From Porticoccaceae bacterium (lineage in GTDB: Bacteria; Pseudomonadota; Gammaproteobacteria; Pseudomonadales; Porticoccaceae), in the NCBI GenBank assembly GCA_028822945.1, contig JAPKCN010000030.1:1-13447 (forward strand): 13,447 bases of DNA, read 5' to 3'. Numbering within the stretch: position 1 is the first letter of the stretch; every line of letters starts with the position of its first letter. A model generated the notes under the pieces. The model was not told the origin of the DNA. It worked only from the letters and a program-made list of their open reading frames with translations, and did no database searches. This document shows positions 5,962-13,447 of this stretch, piece by piece. Both the position numbers and the translations under genes were made by a program.

Positions 5962-8805
5962 ATGTCAGAAGGCCTTATGGAGCAGTTTCTTAGCTCCTCG
6001 CATTTTTCTGGCGGCAACGCCGCCTACATAGAAGATCTTTACGAAACTTATCTACACGAACCAAATCGAGTTCCTGAAGAATGGAAGACGTTTTTTGATG
6101 CCCTGCCGCGTACAAACGACAGTGGAGATTCGGACGTTTCTCATGCGACCATCGTCCAGCATTTTGAACTGCTTGGCCGCAGGCAGGCGAGGCCCACGCC
6201 CGCGCCTGGTTCAGGTGGCATTCACTTGCAGCACGAACGAAAACAGGTCAGGGTCGTTCAACTGATTAGTTCGTATCGTTTTCGTGGTCATCAAAAGGCG
6301 AAGCTCGACCCTCTGGGTTTGATGGAGCGCAAACAGGTAACCGACCTAGAACTTCACTTTCACGGTCTGACGCCAGCCGATCTAGAAACCACATTTCAAA
6401 CCTCGCCTTTGCATATTGGCAAAGATGAGGCCACGTTGCGAGAAATTATAGAATCTCTGGAAGAGACGTATTGCGGTAATTTGGGCCCTGAGTTCATGCA
6501 CATCACTTCGTTCGCCGAAAAGCAATGGTTGGCGCAGCGTTTTGAGAGCGTGCGTTCCAAGCCAATGTATGACGATAAAGCGCGTATCGATGTACTCAAT
6601 CGCCTGACCGCTGCCGAGGGATTAGAAAAACATCTCGATTCAAAATATCCCGGAACTAAACGTTTTGGGCTCGAAGGTGGTGAAAGCTTGATTCCTATGC
6701 TCGATTGTTTAGTGCGTCGTTCGGGAGAATATGGCTGTAAAGAGATTGTGCTGGCTATGGCCCACCGTGGACGCTTAAATGTTCTGGTCAATGTGCTCGG
6801 GAAGAACCCCGCTGAAATGTTTGACGAGTTCGAGGGCAAGCGACTGGTGAATACCTCGGGCGACGTGAAGTACCACCAAGGCTTTTCTTCCAACGTTATG
6901 ACTCCGGGCGGAGAGGTGCATTTGGCTCTCGGTTTTAACCCGTCGCACCTAGAGATTTCTTGCCCGGTTGTGGTTGGCTCCGCACGAGCGCGACAAGATC
7001 GACGCGATGATACCTCTGGCGAAAAGGTACTGCCTATACTTTTGCACGGCGATGCGGCGTTTGCAGGGCAGGGCGTAGTTATGGAGACCTTTCAGTTATC
7101 GCAAACTCGTGCCTACAAGACCGGCGGTACCATTCATGTAGTTATCAATAATCAGGTGGGTTTTACCACTAGCCGTCAGGAGGATGCGCGCTCGACTGAG
7201 TACTGCACCGATGTTGCAAAGATGGTGCAGGCGCCGATACTTCACGTTAACGGTGACAATCCCGACTCGGTGATGTTCGCAGCCATGCTGGCAATGGATT
7301 ACCGATACGAATTCGGCAAGGATATCGTCATTGATTTAGTGTGTTATCGGCGCCGCGGTCACAATGAAACCGACGAGCCGTCGTCAACGCAACCTCTGAT
7401 GTACAAGGCTATTCGAAACCACCCCACGACACGTTCTTTCTATGCGCAAAAGCTCATCCAAGAGGGTGTGCTCAGCCTCGAACAGTCTGAAGAAATGACC
7501 AATGTTTATCGCTCGAGCCTTGACCGGGGTGAATTTGTAGTACACAACCTTGTGAGTGAACCCGACCATAGCTTATTTGTCGATTGGGCACCGTATCTTG
7601 GCCATCAGTGGCGCACGCCTGGCGACACTTCGATAGCAGCAACTACGTTAGCTAAAGTGGCGACGAGCATTACCACCATTCCTGAAGTGATAAAGGTGCA
7701 GCGGCAGGTGGCGAAGCTCTATGATGATCGTCGCAAGATGGCCGCTGGCGACTTACCACTCAACTGGGGTATGGCCGAGCTTTTAAGTTATGGTTCTTTG
7801 ATCGAGCAGGGATACCCTATTCGTTTTACAGGTCAAGATGTGCGGCGTGGGACTTTTTCTCACCGTCATGCGGCGGTAGTCAACCAAGACGACGGCGAGG
7901 ATTACATCCCCTTGCAGCATATGGCTGATGATCAGGTAAGCTTTGATCTCTATGATTCGATCCTATCAGAGGAGGCAGTGTTAGCGTTCGAGTATGGCTA
8001 TTCGACGACTATGCCGTCCGGTCTAGTTATCTGGGAAGCTCAGTTCGGCGACTTTGCCAACGGTGCGCAGGTTGTTATCGATCAGTTTATTACCAGTGGT
8101 GAGCACAAGTGGGGACGTTTGTCAGGGCTTATTATGCTTTTGCCGCACGGTTTTGAAGGTCAGGGTCCGGAGCACTCTTCGGCACGCCTCGAGCGCTTTT
8201 TGCAGCTTTGTGCTGAACACAACATGCAAATCTGTATCCCTACTACACCAGCGCAAATTTTTCACCTCCTGCGGCGTCAGGCGATTAGGCCGATGCGTCG
8301 TCCTCTTGTGATTATGAGTCCGAAATGGATTCTCCGACACAAACAAGCGACCTCTTCGTTAGACGAATTGTCGACTGGCTGCTTCCAAAATGTGTTAGGC
8401 GACCATGATGTAGATTCGGCTAAGGTCAAGCGCGTAGTGCTGTGCTCGGGCAAGGTTTATTATCACCTGCTGGAGCAGCGTCAGGAACGTTCTATCAAGG
8501 ATGTAGCGCTGGTGAGGTTGGAGCAACTGTATCCATTTCCCGATATTGAATTGGATAGTATCTTGTCAACTATGGTGAGCTTGAAAGAGGCCGTTTGGTG
8601 CCAGGAAGAACCGATGAATCAGGGAGCTTGGTATAGCAGCCAGCATCATATGCGCAACGCTCTGAGTCGCCATAAAGCAGAAATTGTACTGAATTATGTC
8701 GGGCGCAAGGGGTCAGCCGCGCCGGCTGCCGGTTATATGTCGGTCCATTTAGAAGAACAGGCGCAATTTATAAATGAAGCGTTGACTATTAACGATAATA
8801 ATTAG
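5962..8805 (+). CDS. sucA: 2-oxoglutarate dehydrogenase E1 component
   Basis: SucA is the thiamine-diphosphate-dependent E1 that decarboxylates 2-oxoglutarate and passes the succinyl group to the lipoyl arm of SucB. It has 947 residues (933 in E. coli). The N-terminal segment with SGGNAAYIEDLYETYLHEP is the E2-docking region. Active-site histidines are H268 (MAHRGRLNVL) and H305 (DVKYHQGFSS), with FNPSHLEI at 325-332. The thiamine-diphosphate motif runs from G363-D364 (HGDAAFAGQG) to N396-N397 (INNQVG). The C-terminal half has GQDVRRGTFSHRHA and EGQGPEHSSAR, and ends with the E1o-type PAxGYMSVHxxEQ. AGGGA lies 9 nt before the ATG. The stop codon overlaps the sucB ribosome binding site. I found no truncation or frameshift. 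Confidence 0.98.
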   Translation: MSEGLMEQFLSSSHFSGGNAAYIEDLYETYLHEPNRVPEEWKTFFDALPRTNDSGDSDVSHATIVQHFELLGRRQARPTPAPGSGGIHLQHERKQVRVVQLISSYRFRGHQKAKLDPLGLMERKQVTDLELHFHGLTPADLETTFQTSPLHIGKDEATLREIIESLEETYCGNLGPEFMHITSFAEKQWLAQRFESVRSKPMYDDKARIDVLNRLTAAEGLEKHLDSKYPGTKRFGLEGGESLIPMLDCLVRRSGEYGCKEIVLAMAHRGRLNVLVNVLGKNPAEMFDEFEGKRLVNTSGDVKYHQGFSSNVMTPGGEVHLALGFNPSHLEISCPVVVGSARARQDRRDDTSGEKVLPILLHGDAAFAGQGVVMETFQLSQTRAYKTGGTIHVVINNQVGFTTSRQEDARSTEYCTDVAKMVQAPILHVNGDNPDSVMFAAMLAMDYRYEFGKDIVIDLVCYRRRGHNETDEPSSTQPLMYKAIRNHPTTRSFYAQKLIQEGVLSLEQSEEMTNVYRSSLDRGEFVVHNLVSEPDHSLFVDWAPYLGHQWRTPGDTSIAATTLAKVATSITTIPEVIKVQRQVAKLYDDRRKMAAGDLPLNWGMAELLSYGSLIEQGYPIRFTGQDVRRGTFSHRHAAVVNQDDGEDYIPLQHMADDQVSFDLYDSILSEEAVLAFEYGYSTTMPSGLVIWEAQFGDFANGAQVVIDQFITSGEHKWGRLSGLIMLLPHGFEGQGPEHSSARLERFLQLCAEHNMQICIPTTPAQIFHLLRRQAIRPMRRPLVIMSPKWILRHKQATSSLDELSTGCFQNVLGDHDVDSAKVKRVVLCSGKVYYHLLEQRQERSIKDVALVRLEQLYPFPDIELDSILSTMVSLKEAVWCQEEPMNQGAWYSSQHHMRNALSRHKAEIVLNYVGRKGSAAPAAGYMSVHLEEQAQFINEALTINDNN

Positions 8806-8815
8806 GAAGAATTTA

Positions 8816-10036
8816 ATGTCCATAGAAATAAAGGCGCCGAGTTTCCCAGAATCTGTGCAGGAAGGCACTCTGGCTAGTTGGCACAAAAGTGCCGGTGATC
8901 AAGTGTCGAGAGATGAATTGATTGTCGAGATTGAGACCGACAAAGTGGTGCTTGAAGTGGTCGCTCCAGCGAGTGGCGTATTGGCAGAGATCCTCAAGCA
9001 AGAGGGCGATGCAGTGCAGAGTAACGAGCTTTTGGCGCGCATTGAAGAGGGCGCTAATCCGTCGGTACCGGCGGTCAGTTCGGAGTCTCCGCAAAGCCAA
9101 CAGCCAGCAGCGATATCCATAAGCGCGAGTGACGGGGCAGCCGCAATCAATCCGGCGGCGAAAAAATTGGCCCAGGAGCGTGGCATCGATGTTGCTGATG
9201 TGGTGGGCACCGGCAAGGCTGGGCGGATTACTAAGGAGGACGTAGTCAATTTTTCGGCGCCGAGTACCGTCGAGCTAGAGAAAGCCGCAACGGTGGTCGA
9301 GAACAGTTTAGAGGTGACTGTGGAAGAAGGTAACAGAGTCGAGCGCAGAGTCGCTATGACTCGCATGCGTTCGCGTATTTCGGAGCGGTTGCTGGACGTT
9401 ACCCAGACGACGGCATCGTTGACGACATTTAACGAGGTCGATATGTCTGCGTTAATGAACCTTCGATCCCAGTACAAACACGAATTTACCAAAATGCACA
9501 ATGGGACTCGGTTGGGTTTTATGGGTTTCTTTGTAAAGGCTGCGGTAGAGGCGCTGAAACGCTTTCCGCTGGTGAACGCGTCGATCGATGGGAAGGACAT
9601 TGTTTACCACGGTTATCAGGATATTGGTGTGGCGGTATCCACTGAGCGAGGTCTGGTAGTGCCAGTATTACGAAATGCCGAGAATATGAGTATCGCGTCA
9701 GTTGAAAATGGTATTTCAGAGTTCGCCGGCAAGGCTCGAGATGGCAAGTTGACTATTGAGGAAATGACCGGTGGCACCTTTACAATCACTAACGGGGGTG
9801 TTTATGGTTCTTTGATATCGACACCAATTATTAACCCACCTCAGACTGCGATACTTGGGATGCACAAAATACAAGAGCGCCCGGTGGCGGTTGATGGGCA
9901 GGTGGTTATACGCCCGATGATGTACTTGGCAATGTCGTATGATCATCGCTTGATCGATGGTAAAGAGGCGGTGCGATTCCTTGTGACAATCAAGGAGTTA
10001 ATCGAAGATCCGGCTAAGATTTTACTTGAGATATAA
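8816..10036 (+). CDS. sucB: Dihydrolipoamide succinyltransferase, E2 of 2-oxoglutarate dehydrogenase
   Basis: SucB forms the core of the 2-oxoglutarate dehydrogenase complex. It takes the succinyl group on a lipoyl lysine and transfers it to CoA. It has 406 residues (405 in E. coli). There is one lipoyl domain at ~1-78 with K43 in IETDKVVLEV. A flexible Ser/Pro/Gln/Ala linker runs ~79-108. The peripheral-subunit-binding domain is at ~111-146 (NPAAKKLAQERG...GTGKAGRITKEDV). The acyltransferase domain is at ~177-406, with catalytic H377 and D381 in SYDHRLIDGKEA. The LTTFNEVDM and FTITNGGVYGSL blocks favour succinyl- over acetyltransferase. AGGAAG overlaps the sucA stop, 6 nt before the ATG, so coupling to sucA is likely. 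Confidence 0.97.
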   Translation: MSIEIKAPSFPESVQEGTLASWHKSAGDQVSRDELIVEIETDKVVLEVVAPASGVLAEILKQEGDAVQSNELLARIEEGANPSVPAVSSESPQSQQPAAISISASDGAAAINPAAKKLAQERGIDVADVVGTGKAGRITKEDVVNFSAPSTVELEKAATVVENSLEVTVEEGNRVERRVAMTRMRSRISERLLDVTQTTASLTTFNEVDMSALMNLRSQYKHEFTKMHNGTRLGFMGFFVKAAVEALKRFPLVNASIDGKDIVYHGYQDIGVAVSTERGLVVPVLRNAENMSIASVENGISEFAGKARDGKLTIEEMTGGTFTITNGGVYGSLISTPIINPPQTAILGMHKIQERPVAVDGQVVIRPMMYLAMSYDHRLIDGKEAVRFLVTIKELIEDPAKILLEI

Positions 10037-10063
10037 AGCTTAAGATATTAAAAAGGATAGCAA

Positions 10064-11503
10064 ATGTCTAATAGTTATGATGTGGTAGTTATAGGGAGTG
10101 GCCCCGCGGGCTACGTCGCAGCAATCCGAGCAGCACAGCTCGGTCTGAACGTCGCATGCATAGAGAAATGGCGCACTGCGGACGGTGCTGGTATCAACGG
10201 CGGGACCTGTTTAAATGTTGGCTGTATTCCCTCCAAAGCGCTACTGGACAGCTCGCATAGATACCACGATACTCGCGAGGAATTGGCCGTACACGGGATT
10301 AGTACCTCAGCGGTAAAAATTGATATTGCTGAGATGATGGCCCGCAAAGACAAAATCGTAGGCCAGTTAACCGGCGGTATAGGTCAACTGTTTAAAGCCA
10401 ATGGCGTTATCGGACTATTTGGTTCGGGTAAATTATTAGCGAATCGGCAGGTCGAATACACCGATCACGACGGCAAGGTTTTGGTGCTAAACGCTGCACA
10501 TGTAATTTTGGCTTCGGGCTCTTTGCATATCGATATTCCAGTGGCGCCGGTAGACGGTAAGTTAATCGTCGACTCGACAGGTGCCCTTGAGATATCTGTG
10601 GTACCAAAGCGGCTTGGTGTTATCGGTGCTGGAGTTATTGGTCTGGAGTTGGGCTCGGTGTGGGGTCGTCTCGGGTCGGAAGTTGTGTTGTTCGAGGCAC
10701 TCGAAGATTTTTTGGCGATTATGGATACCGCGATTGCCCGTGAAACTAAGAAGATTTTTACCAAACAGGGGCTCGACATTCGTTTGGGAGCTCGCGTCAC
10801 TGGCACCCAGCTAAAAGCTAAAAAAGTTCATGTGACCTACCAGTTAAAGGATGGCTCCGAGCACATAGAAATCTTTGACAAATTGGTAGTATGTGTCGGT
10901 CGCAAACCTTTCACCGAGGGATTGTTGGCCGACGATAGTGGTGTGCAATTGGATCAGCGGGGAACTGTAACAGTCAACCAGCAATGCGAAACCAGTGTCG
11001 AGGGTGTTTACGCAGTCGGCGATCTAGTGCGTGGTCCGATGTTGGCGCACAAGGGTTCTGAAGAAGGAGTTATGGTCGCCGAGCGAATTGCGGGACACAG
11101 TGCGCAGATAAATTATGACATTGTACCGAATGTTATTTATACCCACCCCGAGGTTGCCTCGGTAGGATTAACTGAAGAGCAGGTTAAGGCCTCTGGGCAG
11201 CCATACAATGTTGGCACGTTTCCATTCGCTGCGAGTGGCAGAGCGCTGGCTGCAAACGATACCGACGGAATGGTCAAGATTATTGCCAACGCAGATAGCG
11301 ATCGCATTTTGGGTTGTCATATTGTAGGCCCAAGCGCGGCTGATTTAGTTCAACAGGTCGCTATTGCAATGGAATTTGGCTCGAGTGCGGAGGATCTTGG
11401 TATGACGGTATTTGGTCATCCGACGCTGTCCGAGACCGTTCATGAAGCGGCGCTGGCCGTAAACGGGAATGCTATTCACAAGGCTAATCGCAAGCGTAAA
11501 TAA
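10064..11503 (+). CDS. lpdA: Dihydrolipoyl dehydrogenase, E3
   Basis: This FAD enzyme reoxidises the dihydrolipoyl arm of SucB with NAD+. It has 479 residues. The FAD Rossmann motif is at G11-x-G13-x-x-G16. The redox disulfide is C49/C54 in GGTCLNVGCIPSKAL. The NAD site is G188-x-G190-x-x-G193 with E211 as the NAD-selecting acidic residue. D320 is in YAVGDLVRG, and the catalytic dyad is H452/E457 (HPTLSE). The ANDTDG block and the C-terminal ANRKRK tail resemble the Azotobacter/Pseudomonas suc-linked enzyme (lpdG) more than E. coli Lpd. AAGGA is 6 nt before the ATG, and the gap from sucB is 27 bp. It may also serve pyruvate dehydrogenase or the glycine cleavage system; the sequence does not show which. 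Confidence 0.97.
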   Translation: MSNSYDVVVIGSGPAGYVAAIRAAQLGLNVACIEKWRTADGAGINGGTCLNVGCIPSKALLDSSHRYHDTREELAVHGISTSAVKIDIAEMMARKDKIVGQLTGGIGQLFKANGVIGLFGSGKLLANRQVEYTDHDGKVLVLNAAHVILASGSLHIDIPVAPVDGKLIVDSTGALEISVVPKRLGVIGAGVIGLELGSVWGRLGSEVVLFEALEDFLAIMDTAIARETKKIFTKQGLDIRLGARVTGTQLKAKKVHVTYQLKDGSEHIEIFDKLVVCVGRKPFTEGLLADDSGVQLDQRGTVTVNQQCETSVEGVYAVGDLVRGPMLAHKGSEEGVMVAERIAGHSAQINYDIVPNVIYTHPEVASVGLTEEQVKASGQPYNVGTFPFAASGRALAANDTDGMVKIIANADSDRILGCHIVGPSAADLVQQVAIAMEFGSSAEDLGMTVFGHPTLSETVHEAALAVNGNAIHKANRKRK

Positions 11504-11581
11504 GGTCATACAAATCAAGTTCAGTTGCGTGTGTACGCAGTCGAATTTCAAAGCTAACCATTAATCAACAGGGATAAAAGT
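11504..11581 (+). other. lpd-sucC intergenic gap with a small hairpin
   Basis: The 78-bp gap holds a hairpin, TGCGT (11526-11530) with ACGCA (11535-11539) around a 4-nt loop. No T-run follows it, so it is unlikely to stop transcription. It could be an mRNA processing or stability point between the dehydrogenase genes and sucCD. I see no good promoter. Confidence 0.35.
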
Positions 11582-12748
11582 ATGAACCTGCACGAGTATC
11601 AGGGAAAGCAGTTATTTGCTGAATACGGGTTGCCCGTATCGCAAGGAGTAGCCGCAGAGACGGTTCAGGAAGCGATCGCAGCAGCGGATGTTATTGGCGG
11701 CGACCGCTGGGTAGTAAAAGCTCAAGTCCATGCCGGTGGGCGCGGTAAGGCTGGCGGGGTCAAGTTGGTCACATCCAAATCTGAAATCGAAGAGTTTGCA
11801 AGACGCTGGTTGGGAAATAATCTGATTACCTATCAAACGGATGCCGCAGGGCAACCGGTGAGTCGAATATTGGTCGAGACCTGCACCGATATTGCCAGTG
11901 AGTTATATCTTGGTGCAGTGGTTGATCGCGCCACGCGTAGGGTGGTATTTATGGCGTCCACCGAGGGTGGCGTAGAGATTGAGAAAGTCGCCGAGGAAAG
12001 TCCGGATAAAATTCTTAAAGCGGTGATTGATCCGATGACCGGAGCACAGCCTTATCAGGGTCGAGACCTAGCGTTCAGACTCGGGCTTAAGGGTGTTCAA
12101 ATCAAACAATTTGTCGGTATATTTATGGGGCTGGCCAAGATGTTTGTCGAGCGCGATTTGGCGCTTCTGGAAATTAATCCGCTGGTTATTACCAGTGAGG
12201 GCAATATGCATTGTCTGGATGCCAAGATAGTGATCGATAGCAATGCTATGTATCGGCAACCAGCTCTAAAAGAAATGCATGACCCCTCTCAGGAGGATGC
12301 TAGGGAGGCGCATGCCGCAGCATGGGATCTCAACTATGTAGCGCTCGATGGCAGCATTGGTTGCATGGTCAATGGCGCGGGTCTGGCGATGGGCACGATG
12401 GATATCGTGCAATTGCACGGTGGCTCACCGGCTAATTTTTTAGATGTCGGTGGCGGTGCCACTAAAGAGCGCGTGGTCGAAGCATTTAAAATTATTCTCT
12501 CAGACGCCAAAGTCAAAGCGGTATTGATCAATATCTTTGGCGGTATTGTTCGCTGCGACTTGATTGCCGATGGCGTGATCGGCGCGGTTCAGGAAGTGGG
12601 TGTCAAGGTTCCGGTAGTGGTGCGACTCGAGGGTAATAATGCCGACGTTGGAACCCAAAAATTGGCCGATTCCGGTCTCGATATTATTGCAGCAACCAGT
12701 TTGTCGGATGCGGCGGAACAAGTTGTTAAAGCGGCTGGGAGTAACTGA
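11582..12748 (+). CDS. sucC: Succinyl-CoA synthetase (ADP-forming) beta subunit
   Basis: SucC and SucD convert succinyl-CoA, ADP and phosphate to succinate, ATP and CoA; SucC binds the nucleotide and succinate. It has 388 residues, identical to the E. coli length. The N-terminal MNLHEYQGKQLF leads an ATP-grasp domain with VHAGGRGKAGGVK at 49-61. E197 and N199 (LEINPLVIT) and D213 (CLDAK) match the metal-nucleotide residues. The C-terminal ligase-CoA domain has VNGAGLAMGTMD, FLDVGGGATKERV and NIFGGIVRCD. AGGGA is 7 nt before the ATG. The 78-bp gap after lpd is the second largest in the operon. The sucD ribosome binding site (GGGAG, 12737-12741) is inside the last codons. Confidence 0.98.
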   Translation: MNLHEYQGKQLFAEYGLPVSQGVAAETVQEAIAAADVIGGDRWVVKAQVHAGGRGKAGGVKLVTSKSEIEEFARRWLGNNLITYQTDAAGQPVSRILVETCTDIASELYLGAVVDRATRRVVFMASTEGGVEIEKVAEESPDKILKAVIDPMTGAQPYQGRDLAFRLGLKGVQIKQFVGIFMGLAKMFVERDLALLEINPLVITSEGNMHCLDAKIVIDSNAMYRQPALKEMHDPSQEDAREAHAAAWDLNYVALDGSIGCMVNGAGLAMGTMDIVQLHGGSPANFLDVGGGATKERVVEAFKIILSDAKVKAVLINIFGGIVRCDLIADGVIGAVQEVGVKVPVVVRLEGNNADVGTQKLADSGLDIIAATSLSDAAEQVVKAAGSN

Positions 12749-12750
12749 GT

Positions 12751-13447
12751 ATGGCAATTTTAATAAACAGTGAGACCAAGGTAATTTGTCAAGGTTTTAC
12801 CGGTGGCCAGGGTACCTTTCACTCAGAGCAGGCGATCGACTATGGAACTAAAATGGTTGGCGGTGTAACGCCGGGCAAGGGGGGCACTGTGCATCTTGGA
12901 TTACCGGTATTCAACACGGTCGTCGAAGCGGTTGAGCGAACTGCTGCGGAGGCGTCGGTTATCTATGTACCAGCGCCATTTTGTAAAGACTCGATCCTCG
13001 AAGCTGCGAATTCAGGTATTCAACTTATTGTGTGTATTACCGAGGGTATTCCAACGCTAGATATGTTGGAGTGTAAAGTCGCCTGTGACCTATTAGGCGT
13101 GCGCTTGATTGGTCCGAATTGTCCCGGCGTAATTACCCCGGGAGAATGTAAGGTTGGTATTATGCCTGGTCACATTCATCTTCCCGGCAAAGTCGGCATT
13201 GTCTCGCGCTCTGGTACTCTCACTTATGAAGCGGTAAAACAGACTACCGATTACGGTTTTGGTCAGTCGACCTGTGTTGGTATTGGCGGCGATCCTATTC
13301 CAGGGTCGAGTTTTATCGATATTTTAAGACTTTTTGAAGACGATCCAGCTACCGAAGCTATTGTCATGATCGGTGAGATTGGCGGTACGGCAGAGGAGGA
13401 GGCGGCCGCGTTTATTAAAGCCCATGTCAGCAAGCCTGTGGTATCCT
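12751..13447 (+). CDS. sucD: Succinyl-CoA synthetase alpha subunit, N-terminal part (3' end outside window)
   Basis: SucD is the phosphohistidine- and CoA-binding subunit that pairs with SucC. The window holds 232 codons and one extra base of a gene that is 289 residues long in E. coli. The CoA-binding Rossmann domain starts MAILINSETKVICQGFTGGQ, with GTFHSEQ at 21-27. IGPNCPGVITPGECKVGI and VSRSGTLTYEAVKQT are typical of the ligase domain. GIGGDPIPGSSFID and EIGGTAEEEAA follow. The active-site histidine loop (around residue 246 in E. coli) lies past the right edge. The ATG is 2 bp after the sucC stop, which fits translational coupling for a 1:1 enzyme. Confidence 0.97.
   Translation, partial: MAILINSETKVICQGFTGGQGTFHSEQAIDYGTKMVGGVTPGKGGTVHLGLPVFNTVVEAVERTAAEASVIYVPAPFCKDSILEAANSGIQLIVCITEGIPTLDMLECKVACDLLGVRLIGPNCPGVITPGECKVGIMPGHIHLPGKVGIVSRSGTLTYEAVKQTTDYGFGQSTCVGIGGDPIPGSSFIDILRLFEDDPATEAIVMIGEIGGTAEEEAAAFIKAHVSKPVVS

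Noticed and set aside
1..13447. Search for CRISPR arrays, tRNA or rRNA genes, insertion sequences, phage genes or defence systems
   Set aside because: I found no regularly spaced repeats, no transposase-like protein and no RNA-gene signature. All long frames are conserved housekeeping genes plus one efflux pump fragment, so no undescribed system is supported here.

Overview
This is a core-metabolism window from a gammaproteobacterium. Every complete protein matches the gammaproteobacterial form of its family closely in length and motifs: type II citrate synthase, an SdhC and SdhD with the Escherichia coli-like quinone and haem residues, SucA with E. coli-like active-site blocks, and SucC with the same length as E. 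coli. Gene order is gltA divergent from sdhCDAB-sucAB-lpd-sucCD. Having lpd between sucB and sucC is the Pseudomonas/Azotobacter pattern rather than the E. coli one. Base composition is balanced and shows no compositional break. I cannot place it below class level with confidence.

Layout. Bases 1-878 (+) are the 3' end of an RND multidrug-efflux inner-membrane pump gene, closed by a hairpin plus T-run (861-907). It converges on gltA (926-2215, -), with only 47 bp between the stop codons. A 395-bp non-coding region (2216-2610) holds two divergent sigma70-type promoters. The gltA promoter reads TTGACA-16-TATAGT and the sdh promoter TTGAAA-17-TATACT. The region also holds a helically phased tandem repeat, a 6-bp dyad over the sdh -10 box and a hairpin next to the sdhC start. 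From 2611 to the right edge ten tightly spaced genes all run on +: sdhC, sdhD, sdhA, sdhB, sucA, sucB, lpd, sucC and sucD (cut at 13447). Gaps range from a 7-bp overlap to 80 bp, and none contains a convincing terminator.

How the genes work together. GltA makes citrate from oxaloacetate and acetyl-CoA. SucA, SucB and Lpd form the 2-oxoglutarate dehydrogenase complex, which gives succinyl-CoA. SucCD turns that into succinate with substrate-level phosphorylation. SdhCDAB oxidises succinate to fumarate and passes electrons to quinone in the membrane. One probable transcript therefore encodes three consecutive steps of the TCA cycle, and the entry enzyme is transcribed divergently from the same control region.

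I looked for an undescribed system and did not find one. The observations worth a second look are regulatory: the architecture of the 2216-2610 region, start-codon choice for gltA and sdhC, and a terminator built into the coding end of the efflux gene.
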